Part shown: piece by piece, positions 8,501-16,495 of the stretch
How positions within the stretch are numbered: the stretch's first letter is position 1
Layout of the letters: each line of letters opens with the position of its first letter
Origin: Liolophura sinensis
Lineage: Eukaryota; Mollusca; Polyplacophora; Chitonida; Chitonidae
Length of the DNA: 16,495 nucleotides
NCBI RefSeq assembly: GCF_032854445.1
Contig: NW_027018542.1
Span: 1-16,495 of the forward strand
Direction of reading: 5' to 3'
The notes under the pieces: generated by a model
Seen by the model: only the letters and a program-made list of their open reading frames with translations
What the model was told of the DNA's origin: nothing
Database searches by the model: none
Made by a program: the position numbers and the translations under genes

Positions 8501-11500
8501 AGACGTTGTCAGTGACCGGCTGAAGACGTGTATAGAGCCGGAGGGTATAGTAACTGTTAAGGTCATTCTCCACTTTTAACACGGGACGGCTGTTTATGTC
8601 AGATGAGTTACATCGATGCCATGTCTAGAGCACACCGGCCTTACTTACCCAGAACTATACGGTTAAATTACTGCAATGGATTTCATATGGGACGTACAGT
8701 TGTGAAGAATACTATCGAAATACACGGTACGAACTGGATTATAATAATGGGATGAGCGTACAATTGAAATATTCGTAAGGAATTTAGACAACTCCGGTAT
8801 AGGTACATGTATTATAGGTACATTTTTGGCGAATCATGAACGACCAATACATCTAAATTAAATTGAGGGTTCTGCCTAGTCAGTTTTTAATCAGGCTGTG
8901 TAATCACCCAGCATTACGTAGGCCGCAATGACTCTCCTTTACCCTGCACCCATGCGCCGCCGGACATCTTAACCAGTAAAATGTCTAGTCTTTTTACCTG
9001 ATAATAAGAGCATAAATCCGCTTATACATAACCGAACTCAATAGCTAACGTATAATTACGAGAAAAAAAGAAAAATGCTCAGAGCGAATGGTATTGACTA
9101 TAACGCTACTGCGCTGTATCGTTAACAGAGAAGTTTAGCATTAAAATTGTTTTAGCATGTTTTAAGAATACCCCTGACGCACTAGCTTTAACGTACATTT
9201 ACTATACTAACAGACACTTTGAAAAACAATAATTGAAGATAGCTATAGTGTATAGTGCTGGTAGGTCTAATACAGGGGAGAAATCATTCACGTCCGTAAA
9301 CAATTGGTATGTGGATGAGCTGTATAAAATTTAAAGAAAAAGCTAAATGTGCATGTTTGACAAAAAGAAGAACTTTAATTGGTACACTATAAGTCGAGTA
9401 ATTGTTTTTGCAGACATTACTTTATGTATTTATCAAGAAAGATACAGTGTGCTATGAATACTGTTGAAAATACGCGGTTCGGGTATGAGTTGGGCCCTAG
9501 GACACGTGACCTGTGAGGCCGCCGCAACCTATAGATTTTAAATAAGACGAGTGGTTTCCAAACAGCAATGTTAACTTATAATCTGTTTCAGATTGATGAA
9601 TGGGCCGTAGGAAAGTTCAACAAAACAATGAAGAAGTCACACATGTGAACCATGTAACAGTGACATATAGATTTTAAATACTTTTTTTTTAATTGTGAAG
9701 GCTACATGCCCATGTAGAGTTTTTTTGTTGAGCGAGTAACAACTTTTTATTTAAAGTGCTATGCAAGTTCGCAAGAACATGACAAGTCATGTTTGTGAGC
9801 GAATGATTTTTTGCCTGTAAATTCCAATCTTGCCAAACGTTATTGGTAGATCCTGATGCGTATTGGACGGCCAATGGGCGAGATTGGTTGAATACTACAA
9901 CGTGATATAACAACTCTCGTAACGGTGCGCGTTACTTTGACAGAACTGATTTAAGGCCATTGGAGACGGTATGGAGATTCCTTTTCTTTTGGACTGATTT
10001 TCTATTAAGCACGATGTTACAGAAGAGACAGTTACCACGAATGAATTTGCGGTATAGACGAAATTACACACAATCCGGGATAACATGCAAGCTACAAGTT
10101 GGGAGATTGAATATTGTCTTTTTACATAGTACAATTCATTTTTCTGTATTGGATACTGATGTAGATTCTCGGTATAAAATTGGACAACTTACCTGAGATA
10201 TAGGCTTGGCCCTAACATTAAACGCTGTTTATATTTAGACAGACTGTACAGCGTTAGGCAACGTGCTGGAAAGAACTGTTTATGCCAACCAGCTTCCATG
10301 CCTCTGCGAAGTAAGATCTGTCCAGACAAGAGAAAAAAAATGTAACGAACTCTTAGGCAGTTACATGTGCCGTGTTTAGGTGACTGGGGTCAAGGTCTAG
10401 ATGTTTGATGCATGCCCAGTATGTTCAGACGTGCGATGAAATGCTCAAACATCCGGAAATATATATTTACAGGAGAACCTATCTACCAAACTCCGCCAAT
10501 GACACACTGATCGTGCTGAGTATTCCTCTTTATCGACTTTATTTATAAAACTGGACCCAGCAAACTGCAGTGCGTAATTCGCTAAACGTCTACAAGCTAA
10601 ACCAAAGATTAATTAATGACGGATAGCACTGAGATATTGATCGTTCGGCGGTAAAGTCCAAGGCCCTGGAGAGCAGCAAACGTAAGGAACTTGGCGGTCG
10701 TGTATTAACTGTTATGTTCGGTTGTTCTTACAGCGTCACTCCAGCCCCAGTAGCACAGGTTTATTATTCGACTACATGCCTTTTGAATGTATAACTATGA
10801 CTAAGAAGCTAAACTACACGGACAGTTCTAAACTGAGATCTGAGATCCGTCTGTCTGTAAATTTACGATCGTGAACTGGTTTACTTAGAGTATTCTTGAA
10901 TGGATTTCCGCCACAGATAAAACACTATCTCCCCGACTTGCTTTCAGAGTTATAGTAACATATGAGACAAATTCATCGAGTATTTAAGACAAAGACACAT
11001 TCTAGACTGGCAAATCATGACGCATAAAAACATTTTAATGAAAACACGTATATTCGGGTTACATAAAGGTAGGTTGAGCATATCAAAAAGGTTGAAAATA
11101 TGTAATTTTCCAGTATAGCTGTTATAATGTGTATGTAAGCTGACGACCGAGAGAAACTTCACGACTCCCTGCATCAAATTAAACCAGCCTTTTCAGCAAA
11201 TTAGTACAAATTATTGTAGGAAAACATTGATCGAATCATATTCCCATGTGCGACAAGCGTCATATACGTCCACACGAATTTGTTTTGAGACAACGAAGAA
11301 AGTTAAAAAATCACGTCACCCATGGATGGCCGCAACTGCACATGTAATAAGTGTATAAAAACGTTACACACAAACATTACACACAGTATGCTAGACTTGT
11401 GCACTGACTAAAAACCACCAAAATAATGCCTCGCTAGACTCCAGAACAACGCGAGAGGGCCCTGGGTAAGGTATTCATGGGAACCACCCATGCCCACATT

Positions 11501-14500
11501 GCAAGGACCTTCGGCTGCTCTCCTGTAACTGTGTCAAACCTGATGCAACGTTATAGACAGACAGGGCAGACATCGGACAGGCCAAGAACAGGCAGGCCTA
11601 GGGTAACTACGTCCAGAGAAGACTGGTACCTGCGCACCATACACCTGAAGACCCGCTTCCTGACAGTGACATCGTCAATCAAATCCTTAGGTCACCGGGT
11701 CAGTCGGCAGACCGTGTCGAGGCGACTCACGGAATTACGGCCCATGGACCATTCAGAGGGCAGTTGCTGATAGTTGAACATCGTCGCCAGAGATTACGAT
11801 GAGCTCGAATTGTACGTTGTTGGCAGCGACTTGATTGGCAACCCGTCGTTTTCACGGATGAAAGCCGCTTCTGCCTGTTCCTGGCCGATGGCAGACAGGG
11901 AGTCTACTGTCGAAGAGGCGAAACGAACGGCTGCATCATGCGTCCAGGAAGTAGTACCGTTTCGTGGCGGCAGCGTGATGGTTTGGGGTGGGATTTGTGG
12001 AGATTCCTTCAACAGCAACTACGTGGTGTCCTGTACCAGCATGACAACGCCAGACCCCATCAGCTCGAGTTGTGCAGAACTTCCTGGACGCCAACGACGT
12101 CAACGTCTTGCCGTGGCCTGCACGTTCCCCAGATATGTCCCCCATAGAACACCTCTGGGATATCATGGGTCGTCGAGTAAGACAACGGCCACACTCTGCA
12201 GCCAACCGACAAGAACTGGCGTTCGCTCTCCAAGATGAATAGCAACGAATCCCACTTCATCTCATCAGACGACTGACTTTTTTATGCTCGGAGAGAGTTT
12301 TTGCATGCATTGAAGCAAGGGGTGGCCACATGCGATATTGACTGGTTTTGATATTGACTGATTTTAAAAATAATCAACTTTTTGTACACTCTGCCCATTG
12401 TTAACCAAGATGGAATGGCTATTTTTCTACCCCTGCTCTGTTTGTTCACTTGAAAAATATCTAATATGGTTCAATATCTAAATTCATTGGTCTTTTCAAT
12501 ATATTAAACTTCAGTCATCCTGTTTTTTGCTTTGGAAAAATAAATTGATTTGAACTCTTTCTAAAGTTTCTTTTGGTCGTCAGTTTATATATATGTTTTT
12601 TTCTTTCAAATTTGTGACAAAGTTAATTCATAATGTTTTAAATGTTGGATGTGATACGCTTGTACACAACAAATTGATTATGACTTGAACCGAATGCCTG
12701 TAAAAACAGTGTGACATCAATCAGTTGTTCGCCCCTGCTTGTTTGTAGCGTACTCCTTCTAATTAAAAACCCGGCCCGGATAGCACAGTTGGTAGAGCGT
12801 CCGCTTTGGGACCGGTAGATCCATGATCAATCCTTGATCGAGTCACACCTAAGACTTTACATACGTTCAGCATGAAGGGGATAGTGCAACGACTGGTTGA
12901 CCCGTATCAGTATAATGGCTCGGGCGGGGCGGCTTACTTGCCTTTGGTAAATCGTCTCAGTGAAGCAGCACTAAATAAAAGAGCGGTGGAAATCCGTCCT
13001 GCAACAAGGAGGCACATTACACGTACATGCACCCTAAAGATTCCTTCGTCGTCATATGACTGAAAAATTGTTGAGTACGACGTTAAACCCCAAGAACTCA
13101 CTCTAATTAAAAAAAAAACCCAAGCACTACTCACTCACTCTAAATTAAAATTTATTGGCAGCAGTAGTACATGGGTTATAGCAGAATCGGTCGGGAATGA
13201 CAGAGTGGTTCGTACGCAACCCGCGGCCAACTGATGAAGTATATCCAATACACCGTCATGGCAACCATCGTGACGAAACTCACAGGACACTCGTTGGCTG
13301 AGTCAAAACACTGAGATCGGGATACTCTGTATCTAACTTGTCCATCTGTTTAGTGCACATTTGGGCATACCCACCAAGCTGATATACAGAAGTAGACATA
13401 AAATATACGTAATGAATACAAAACACTGACAATACCCAACATGACAACACATTTCACCTCATTAAGGCGTACAAGCCGGACGCGCATGACATCCTGAGGC
13501 CTTTCCTTTTGTCAGGTGTCTTTACATACTGTGTATGTCGACACTAAAATCGGGTCAGTGGTTAAATTTAGGGGGAAAATGCATGAGTCAGTGAACTAGG
13601 CTTAGGAGCAACGATGGGGTTGCAAGCAGGCATACACTGTGCAGGCATAGGAGTCTGAAACTGTAATGTTTTCTTATTGCTAAATGGGAATTTTTTTGTA
13701 TATAAAAAATTCAATGTTTTGACTGTACGTAGGTCTTAGGCATGATGTGCGAGAGTATGAAGTTGATATATAAACTGCCCATGCAGGTTTGTAATGACTA
13801 CGCAGTAAGATGAACTTACACGTGTTTCCTTGAAAATGTATATTTACAAAATAATTTCAGGCTGTATATATTAGAGAGGTCAGTATTGAGGTTTATTGGT
13901 ATCAAACAGGATGTGACAATGGAGTATATTACCAGAAAATGGAGATGCATTGTAGATGAAATCCGTGATAAACATGCATGATAGAATTTGGAAGGTTAAT
14001 TGTTTTGTGTTGACAGAATACAATTCAATTTGACACAGATCCACACTTTAGGTAGCCATACAAGACGATAAATTTAGACCTATATTGTACGACGTAAAAC
14101 CCCAAACGTACACCGACCTACTTTATACTGTACTTTTCCAAAATGCAAGAAGATAATTATGCTGGTTGGAAATGCTCAATGTACATGTACTTACAATTTT
14201 AATATTGTGGGGGCATTTAGATGACTCTGTGTTGTATAAGTTGACCTTACCTAAGTTATAAGTGGTGTATTTAATCTGATATTTTAAACCAGTGTAAACT
14301 TGCAAGACAAAAAAGGTTGTTTTGCGCATATCAAGGATGAGGTTTTCATTGTAAGGTACAAGGTGGCGACCTTTGCTAACAATGGAGATCCTGATGATTC
14401 AGCTAATTCAACAGTTGTTTTAGCATTAATTATTTATTTCAACCAATATTTCATCGAATGACAAATTGGTATTAAGGACGTCACAACGAAGGTAAACAGT

Positions 14501-15925
14501 AGAATGTTCTTAAGAGTTGGACTCCATAGCGAATTGTGCAGAATCTGGTGCATAGGCTGTTTCACCATACAGGTATAAGCGTACACGTAGTGAGATTACC
14601 GCCATTGAACCAAGCTCAGGCAGTTTTCTATTTGTTAATAGCGGAAGATACCTGGTAGATTTAGACGCAAGTTTCTTCGTCGAGATGTTTCATATATGAG
14701 TCGGGTCCTACCTCTGTCTTCCTCCAAAGTTCCGGTGATGTTTTAGCATGCGATTAGGCATATTAGGTGACGGTATAACCCTCAATCATAACGCTAGTAT
14801 CAGCGACTTGAGGCCATGCAGCCTGAAACATTCTCCACAAAACAAGTATCAGTCCCCAACTTATAAATATGTAGATCATCTATCTGTTGTGGTTTATGGT
14901 GCTACGCGGAAGAGACAGGTTTCTTAGAAGAGAAAGGGTAGGTTTAGCTAGTGGACATAGGTTTGAAGACGATTCATGGCTTTTTGTCACGGATGTTTGA
15001 TTGGTCGCAGGGAGGTAAACGGTTATACCGCAGATTGACTCGTCCAATGTACATAATTTTACCAAGACAATACTGATGGTCTTTCGACTGATAGCGCGGA
15101 CACAGGTCGAGATTAGAAATAGAAATATAGAACTAAATTTCGAAGGCTGGAAGTAGACAATATCAGTACACAAATGAGATAAAAGTGCAATAGTACTAAA
15201 CGACAATAGTCTATAACTCAGTTAAGACAGCAAAATCGCAGTATAGCATGGGTTCATAGATCACAGGGCGTGCTTGTAGAAGTTAGAGCTGGTTATACAT
15301 GTAGGTGTGAACATGTACTTTTGTTTTACAACTGCGCTGGATGTGCATACCGTTGTTACGCGTGCTACCGCAGACAGGTTGGTGGGGGATCCTATGTCAA
15401 GGAGAAAAGAAGGATGAAGACGAGTGCCATAGTACCTCATGATACAGATAGGGAGGCAGGTATAAATTACCTGTGGACACACAAAGATACACTTACTCTC
15501 CACGAACACATATTCACCTACCAGTTGATTACACCACAATGTCATGTAGACACTACATTCATAACCATAACTTCAGGTCACAATTGGTAAGACCCTACAT
15601 TACATACACGTACATATGAATTTGTTTATTTATTTATTTAACTGGTGCTCCACTCTTACGACAGCGGCCATCATTATGGTGGGAGAATGAGGGCAGAGCA
15701 AGAGGAAAACCCACGACCAGCCGCAACTAAAATGACCATAGTCTTTGTCTTTTTTTGATTGGAAAATTTACAATCAATGGGATAACACCCTCATCTTGTA
15801 ATACCGTATGGTTTCCCGGAAACACTGCTCAGTGTGAAAAACAAAGCTGACTTACCTGTTACTACAGACAGACTGACAGACAGACAGATGGCCAAGATCA
15901 ACAGTCGTTCGTTCAGGAATCCCAT
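5282..15925 (-). CDS. Ly6/uPAR-family GPI-anchored three-finger protein, three exons joined
   Basis: Joined from exons 15925-15856, 6334-6128 and 5526-5282. Intron boundaries are CAG|GTAAG...TTTAG|GT and GGAG|GTAAC...TCAG|TG, both phase 1, giving 522 nt, 173 residues plus TAA. Residues 1-24 are a signal peptide (MGFLNERLLILAICLSVSLS). The mature part opens with LRCYVC and has ten cysteines at 27, 30, 58, 68, 79, 104, 115, 140, 142 and 147, ending in CVCSTDLCNG, the hallmark of the Ly6 fold. An NKT glycosylation sequon is at 118. A hydrophobic tail (about 158-170) follows C147-N148-G149, as in GPI-anchored members. Such proteins sit on the outer cell surface and often modulate receptors; the partner here is unknown. 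The mature domain is somewhat longer than usual. The three-exon, phase-1 layout is standard for the family. The weakest link is the 9.5-kb first intron. Confidence 0.75.
5868..5990. repeat. 61-bp tandem duplication in Ly6 intron 2
   Basis: Two copies begin 'tactcgggcagtag' (5868) and 'tactcgggaagtag' (5930). Each continues through gacagggcgattc and gagtattacg to atcgtcatg. They differ at a few bases, so the duplication is recent but not brand new. It lies wholly within the intron. Confidence 0.85.
6128..6334 (-). CDS. Ly6 gene exon 2 (N-terminal half of the three-finger domain)
   Basis: The acceptor is ttttttctttag|GT and the donor is GGAG|GTAACTC. The exon opens with GLRCYVCNYYH, the typical Ly6 start, and carries cysteines at assembled residues 27, 30, 58, 68 and 79. 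It is 207 nt, phase 1 at both ends. No start codon is expected or needed inside it. Confidence 0.85.
6456..6830. repeat. Tandem repeat with a period of about 83 bp, four copies plus a truncated one
   Basis: The anchor 'tatggag' recurs at 6490, 6572, 6656, 6739 and 6794, giving spacings of 82, 84, 83 and a shortened 55 bp. Each full copy includes gagagattaaacc, taaggtcggtata, gctcagcgtcagc, tgtacgttc and a tgacgtggtctatatatcc segment. It lies in Ly6 intron 1, about 120 bp upstream of exon 2, and runs straight into a SINE fragment. Confidence 0.9.
6828..6873 (-). mobile_element. SINE core fragment
   Basis: The minus strand reads TATGTGGGAAGGTCTACC, AGCAACCTCC and GGCC, matching the core of the SINE at 4742-4985. 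Head and tail are missing, and the fragment abuts the end of the 83-bp tandem repeat. Confidence 0.65.
7225..7340 (+). mobile_element. 5' part of a tRNA-derived SINE
   Basis: The plus strand has an A-box-like TGGCTTAGCTGGTTAACGAG, then CTCACCAATGCGGTCGCTGT, shared with the SINE at 4742-4985 (there CTCACCAGTGCGGTCGCTGT). A poorly kept B-box region and the core start TACGTGGGAAGGTCTTCC follow. It is truncated soon after the core begins. Confidence 0.75.
7763..7849. mobile_element. Small TIR-bounded element (MITE-like)
   Basis: The ends are inverted repeats: 'cagggccgattcca' on the left, and on the right the reverse complement 'caggggccgatttta'. The 87-bp body is AT-rich and has no frame. This looks like a miniature inverted-repeat element or a foldback remnant, and I recall GGCCGATT-ended repeats from molluscs. 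No clear target-site duplication can be read. Confidence 0.55.
7850..8400. other. Unassigned intronic sequence
   Basis: AT-rich sequence within Ly6 intron 1. A plus-strand open frame of 93 codons (7868-8149) has no recognisable domain, no biased composition and no splice or promoter context, so I treat it as chance. I see nothing else here. Confidence 0.45.
8405..8545 (+). promoter_or_regulatory. Possible orphan core promoter
   Basis: A reversed CCAAT box (ATTGG, 8411-8415), a CRE-like TGACGTAA (8459-8466) and a TATAAAG box (8496-8502) come in promoter order on the plus strand and sit in locally GC-richer sequence. A TATAAATAG also lies on the minus strand (8478-8470). A 44-codon plus-strand frame starts at 8621, but I recognise no product. 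It could serve an unseen transcript or be chance. Confidence 0.25.
8546..9766. other. Unassigned intronic sequence
   Basis: No gene, RNA or clear mobile element recognised. A weak duplicated pattern exists: gggccctagga (about 9493) and gggccgtagga (about 9602), each followed by an atagattttaaata copy (about 9531 and 9667). The rest is AT-rich with no long frame. Confidence 0.45.
9767..9793. repeat. Two overlapping short perfect inverted repeats
   Basis: GTTC-gcaa-GAAC at 9767-9778 overlaps AACATGAC-aa-GTCATGTT at 9776-9793 (8-bp arms, perfect). Such dyads can bind dimeric factors or form a small hairpin, but nothing else supports a function. Confidence 0.5.
9824..9887. promoter_or_regulatory. 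Cluster of five CCAAT boxes
   Basis: CCAAT pentamers occur on the plus strand at 9824 and 9871, and on the minus strand (ATTGG) at 9842, 9862 and 9883. The three ATTGG copies are 20 and 21 bp apart, about two helical turns. NF-Y binds CCAAT, and clustered sites mark some promoters and enhancers. Regulatory function is an inference; no adjacent exon is recognised. Confidence 0.3.
9888..11300. other. Unassigned intronic sequence
   Basis: No recognised gene. Short open frames of 75-79 codons occur on both strands without domains. A perfect splice-donor consensus CAG|GTAAGT lies on the minus strand at 10195-10187. It ends a 35-codon frame from ATG 10299, but its phase (2) does not fit the Ly6 exon. 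Confidence 0.4.
11300..12410 (+). mobile_element. Tc1-like DNA transposon remnant (limits uncertain)
   Basis: The element surrounding the transposase relic. I could not find a convincing pair of terminal inverted repeats. The right flank 'caactttttgtacactctgccc' (about 12377-12398) looks like an element end, and an A-rich 'aaagttaaaaaatcac' near 11300 may be its degraded partner. The limits given are estimates. Confidence 0.45.
11426..12341 (+). pseudogene. Broken Tc1/mariner-family transposase (DD34E type)
   Basis: The conceptual start is ATG 11426 and the end TGA 12339-12341 after ARGGHMRY. The N-terminal helix-turn-helix (HAHIARTFGCSPVTVSNLMQ) and a GRPR hook identify the Tc1 family. Catalytic motifs remain readable: TDESRF (Asp codon 11857), HDNARPH (Asp 12043) and SPIEHLWD (Glu 12147). 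The last two lie 104 nt apart, which is DD34E with one base lost. The frame changes at least four times between motifs, and stops sit at 11435-11437 and 12240-12242. The D-to-D distance is only about 62 codons against roughly 90 usual, so about 80-130 bp after VMVWGGI seem deleted. The copy cannot make transposase. It lies antisense in Ly6 intron 1. Confidence 0.9.
12411..12757. other. Unassigned AT-rich sequence
   Basis: Lies between the transposon remnant and the SINE. It is T-rich, with no frame, RNA gene or repeat that I can recognise. Confidence 0.45.
12771..13122 (+). mobile_element. Full-length-looking tRNA-derived SINE with target-site duplication
   Basis: The head gcccggatagcacagttggt plus agagcg is a good tRNA start with an A box, and a degenerate B box lies near 12820-12832. 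The body runs about 220 bp, and the tail reads ttgttgagtacgacgttaaa followed by ccccaagaactcactc. A 12-bp direct repeat tctaattaaaaa flanks it (12758-12769 and 13102-13113), overlapping the A-rich end. The body differs from the SINE at 4742-4985, so this is a separate family sharing a related tail. A 63-codon frame inside it (12872-13063) is incidental. Confidence 0.85.
13123..14082. other. Unassigned intronic sequence
   Basis: A short cactcactcactc-like stretch (13129-13140) continues the SINE tail type. The rest holds no recognised gene, RNA or repeat. Confidence 0.45.
14083..14118 (+). mobile_element. SINE 3' tail fragment
   Basis: The segment 'ttgtacgacgtaaaacccca' plus 'aacgtacaccgacc' matches the tail of the SINE at 12771-13122 (ttgagtacgacgttaaaccc). 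Head and body are absent, as expected of a strongly 5'-truncated copy. Confidence 0.6.
14119..15629. other. Unassigned intronic sequence
   Basis: Open frames of up to 108 codons occur on both strands (for example 14880-15206 minus and 15270-15590 plus). None shows a domain, a conserved splice boundary or a family motif. The plus-strand frame is cysteine-rich over a short part, but the spacing fits no fold I know. Confidence 0.45.
15630..15728 (-). mobile_element. 3' half of a tRNA-derived SINE
   Basis: Read on the minus strand: GCGGCTGGTCGTGGGTTTTC, CTCTGCCCTCATTCTCCCAC, CATAATGATGGCCGCTGTCG, then an aaataaataaataaac tail. This is the core-to-tail half of a SINE I recognise from molluscs, and it shares the GGTCGTGGGT core with the copy at 4742-4985. 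The tRNA head is missing. It lies about 130 bp downstream of the Ly6 first-exon donor. Confidence 0.75.
15856..15925 (-). CDS. Signal-peptide first coding exon, probably of the Ly6 gene
   Basis: ATG is at 15925-15923. It encodes MGFLNERLLILAICLSVSLS followed by VVT and a split Gly, with the donor ACAG|GTAAGT, a near-perfect consensus. The phase-1 end gives Gly when joined to exon 2, the place where signal peptide and Ly6 domain usually meet. A T-rich acceptor tgtatgtttttcag ends at 15951, so the exon may begin at 15950 behind a 5' UTR intron. It could belong to another gene further left that I failed to recognise, but no other phase-1 exon starting with a Ly6 motif is present. Confidence 0.7.
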
Positions 15926-16153
15926 TGTGTATGAGTACAGTTGTCCTATTCTGAAAAACATACAGTATAATTTTTTAGATTACAGATATTCCACAACTTG
16001 CATCACCCCGTAAGGCAAAACTTGAGGCCTCCACTACAAAAAATGTGAGAATGAAAGAATCTGAATTTTCGTCTCTTGACAGCAAAGTTTTTAGAGTGAT
16101 CTCACACTTGAATGTGTAGATCAGTAAACAATAGCAAAGCATTATACGACATG

Positions 16154-16160
16154 TTTTATA
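16154..16160 (-). promoter_or_regulatory. TATA-like box upstream of the Ly6 first exon
   Basis: TATAAAA on the minus strand, 235 bp upstream of the ATG at 15925. Transcription would start near 16125-16130, giving about 200 nt of 5' UTR, or a shorter one if the acceptor at 15951 is used. A single TATA match in AT-rich DNA is weak evidence. From 16161 to 16495 I see nothing further except a possible donor aaacag|gtaaac at 16171. Confidence 0.3.
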
Positions 16161-16495
16161 TGACGTTTACCTGTTTGCATACTGCATAATATGTGCACAT
16201 GTAATAGATGTGCAACGAAAACAAAAGCATAGTCTACAATTTGGAAGCATTGAACGTCGAAAAGAAATCTCTCACCAAAACGCTTTCTAGGAAGTTAGAA
16301 GATGTTTGTAAAAATGGTTTAAAGACCTTCTCATTTATATGCCCTCATTTTTAATCACAAAAGCGACATCAGACTGTAAGCAACTGAATGTCGACTGCAA
16401 TACATTGTACTCTTAATTTCCCTGTTTTTCTTTGAAAACTTCTACTTCGTCGAAAGAATTAAGACTCGCCCTTTAGTTCACAACTGCAGTTCAGG

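Noticed and set aside
12771-12850. tRNA-like head considered as a genuine tRNA gene
   Set aside because: The B box and T arm are degenerate, and the unit continues into a SINE body and tail with a flanking target-site duplication.
12872-13063. 63-codon frame
   Set aside because: It lies wholly inside the SINE body and is not expected to be translated.
15270-15590. Plus-strand frame of 106 codons with several cysteines
   Set aside because: The cysteine spacing fits no known fold, the frame has no signal peptide or splice context, and similar frames occur by chance on the opposite strand.

Overview
The window is eukaryotic nuclear DNA: AT-rich, gene-poor, with short exons carrying GT-AG splice sites, long introns, tRNA-derived SINEs, a decayed Tc1/mariner transposon and a large minisatellite. 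The SINE tails (a 'gtacgacgttaaaccccaa' type end followed by cactcactc) and the shared SINE core ('acgtgggaaggtct... ggtcgtggg') are what I associate with molluscan genomes, perhaps a gastropod. That is recognition from memory, not a search result.

Two protein-coding loci can be supported, both on the minus strand and both spliced. (1) Positions 5282-15925 hold a three-exon Ly6/uPAR (three-finger) gene: a signal-peptide exon at 15856-15925, an 'LRCYVC' exon at 6128-6334 and a 'CVCSTDLCNG' exon with a hydrophobic GPI-type tail at 5282-5526. All introns are phase 1. The assembled frame is 173 codons with ten cysteines in the mature part, and a poly(A) signal follows at 5046-5051. (2) Positions 1-1232 hold a two-exon decayed copy of an uncharacterised invertebrate protein family, probably tied to a mobile element. 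It carries one frameshift and one in-frame TGA, and it runs off the left edge of the window.

Region by region from the left: decayed gene (1-1232) with a degenerate SINE in its intron; its upstream region (1233-1620) with promoter-like motifs; unassigned sequence; a 2.6-kb minisatellite of 29-bp monomers in 58- and 116-bp higher-order units (1905-4546); a SINE (4742-4985); the Ly6 3' end and exons 3 and 2 (5030-6334); an 83-bp tandem repeat (6456-6830); SINE fragments and a small TIR-bounded element (6828-7849); about 3.5 kb with only scattered promoter-like motifs; a broken Tc1-like transposase (11426-12341); an intact-looking SINE with target-site duplication (12771-13122); SINE fragments; and the Ly6 first exon with a TATA-like box (15856-16160). 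From 6335 to 15855 everything lies in the inferred 9.5-kb first intron of the Ly6 gene.

The two loci show no functional link. The least familiar features are the decayed gene of the uncharacterised family, the higher-order structure of the minisatellite, and the Ly6 gene whose first exon sits 9.5 kb from the rest.
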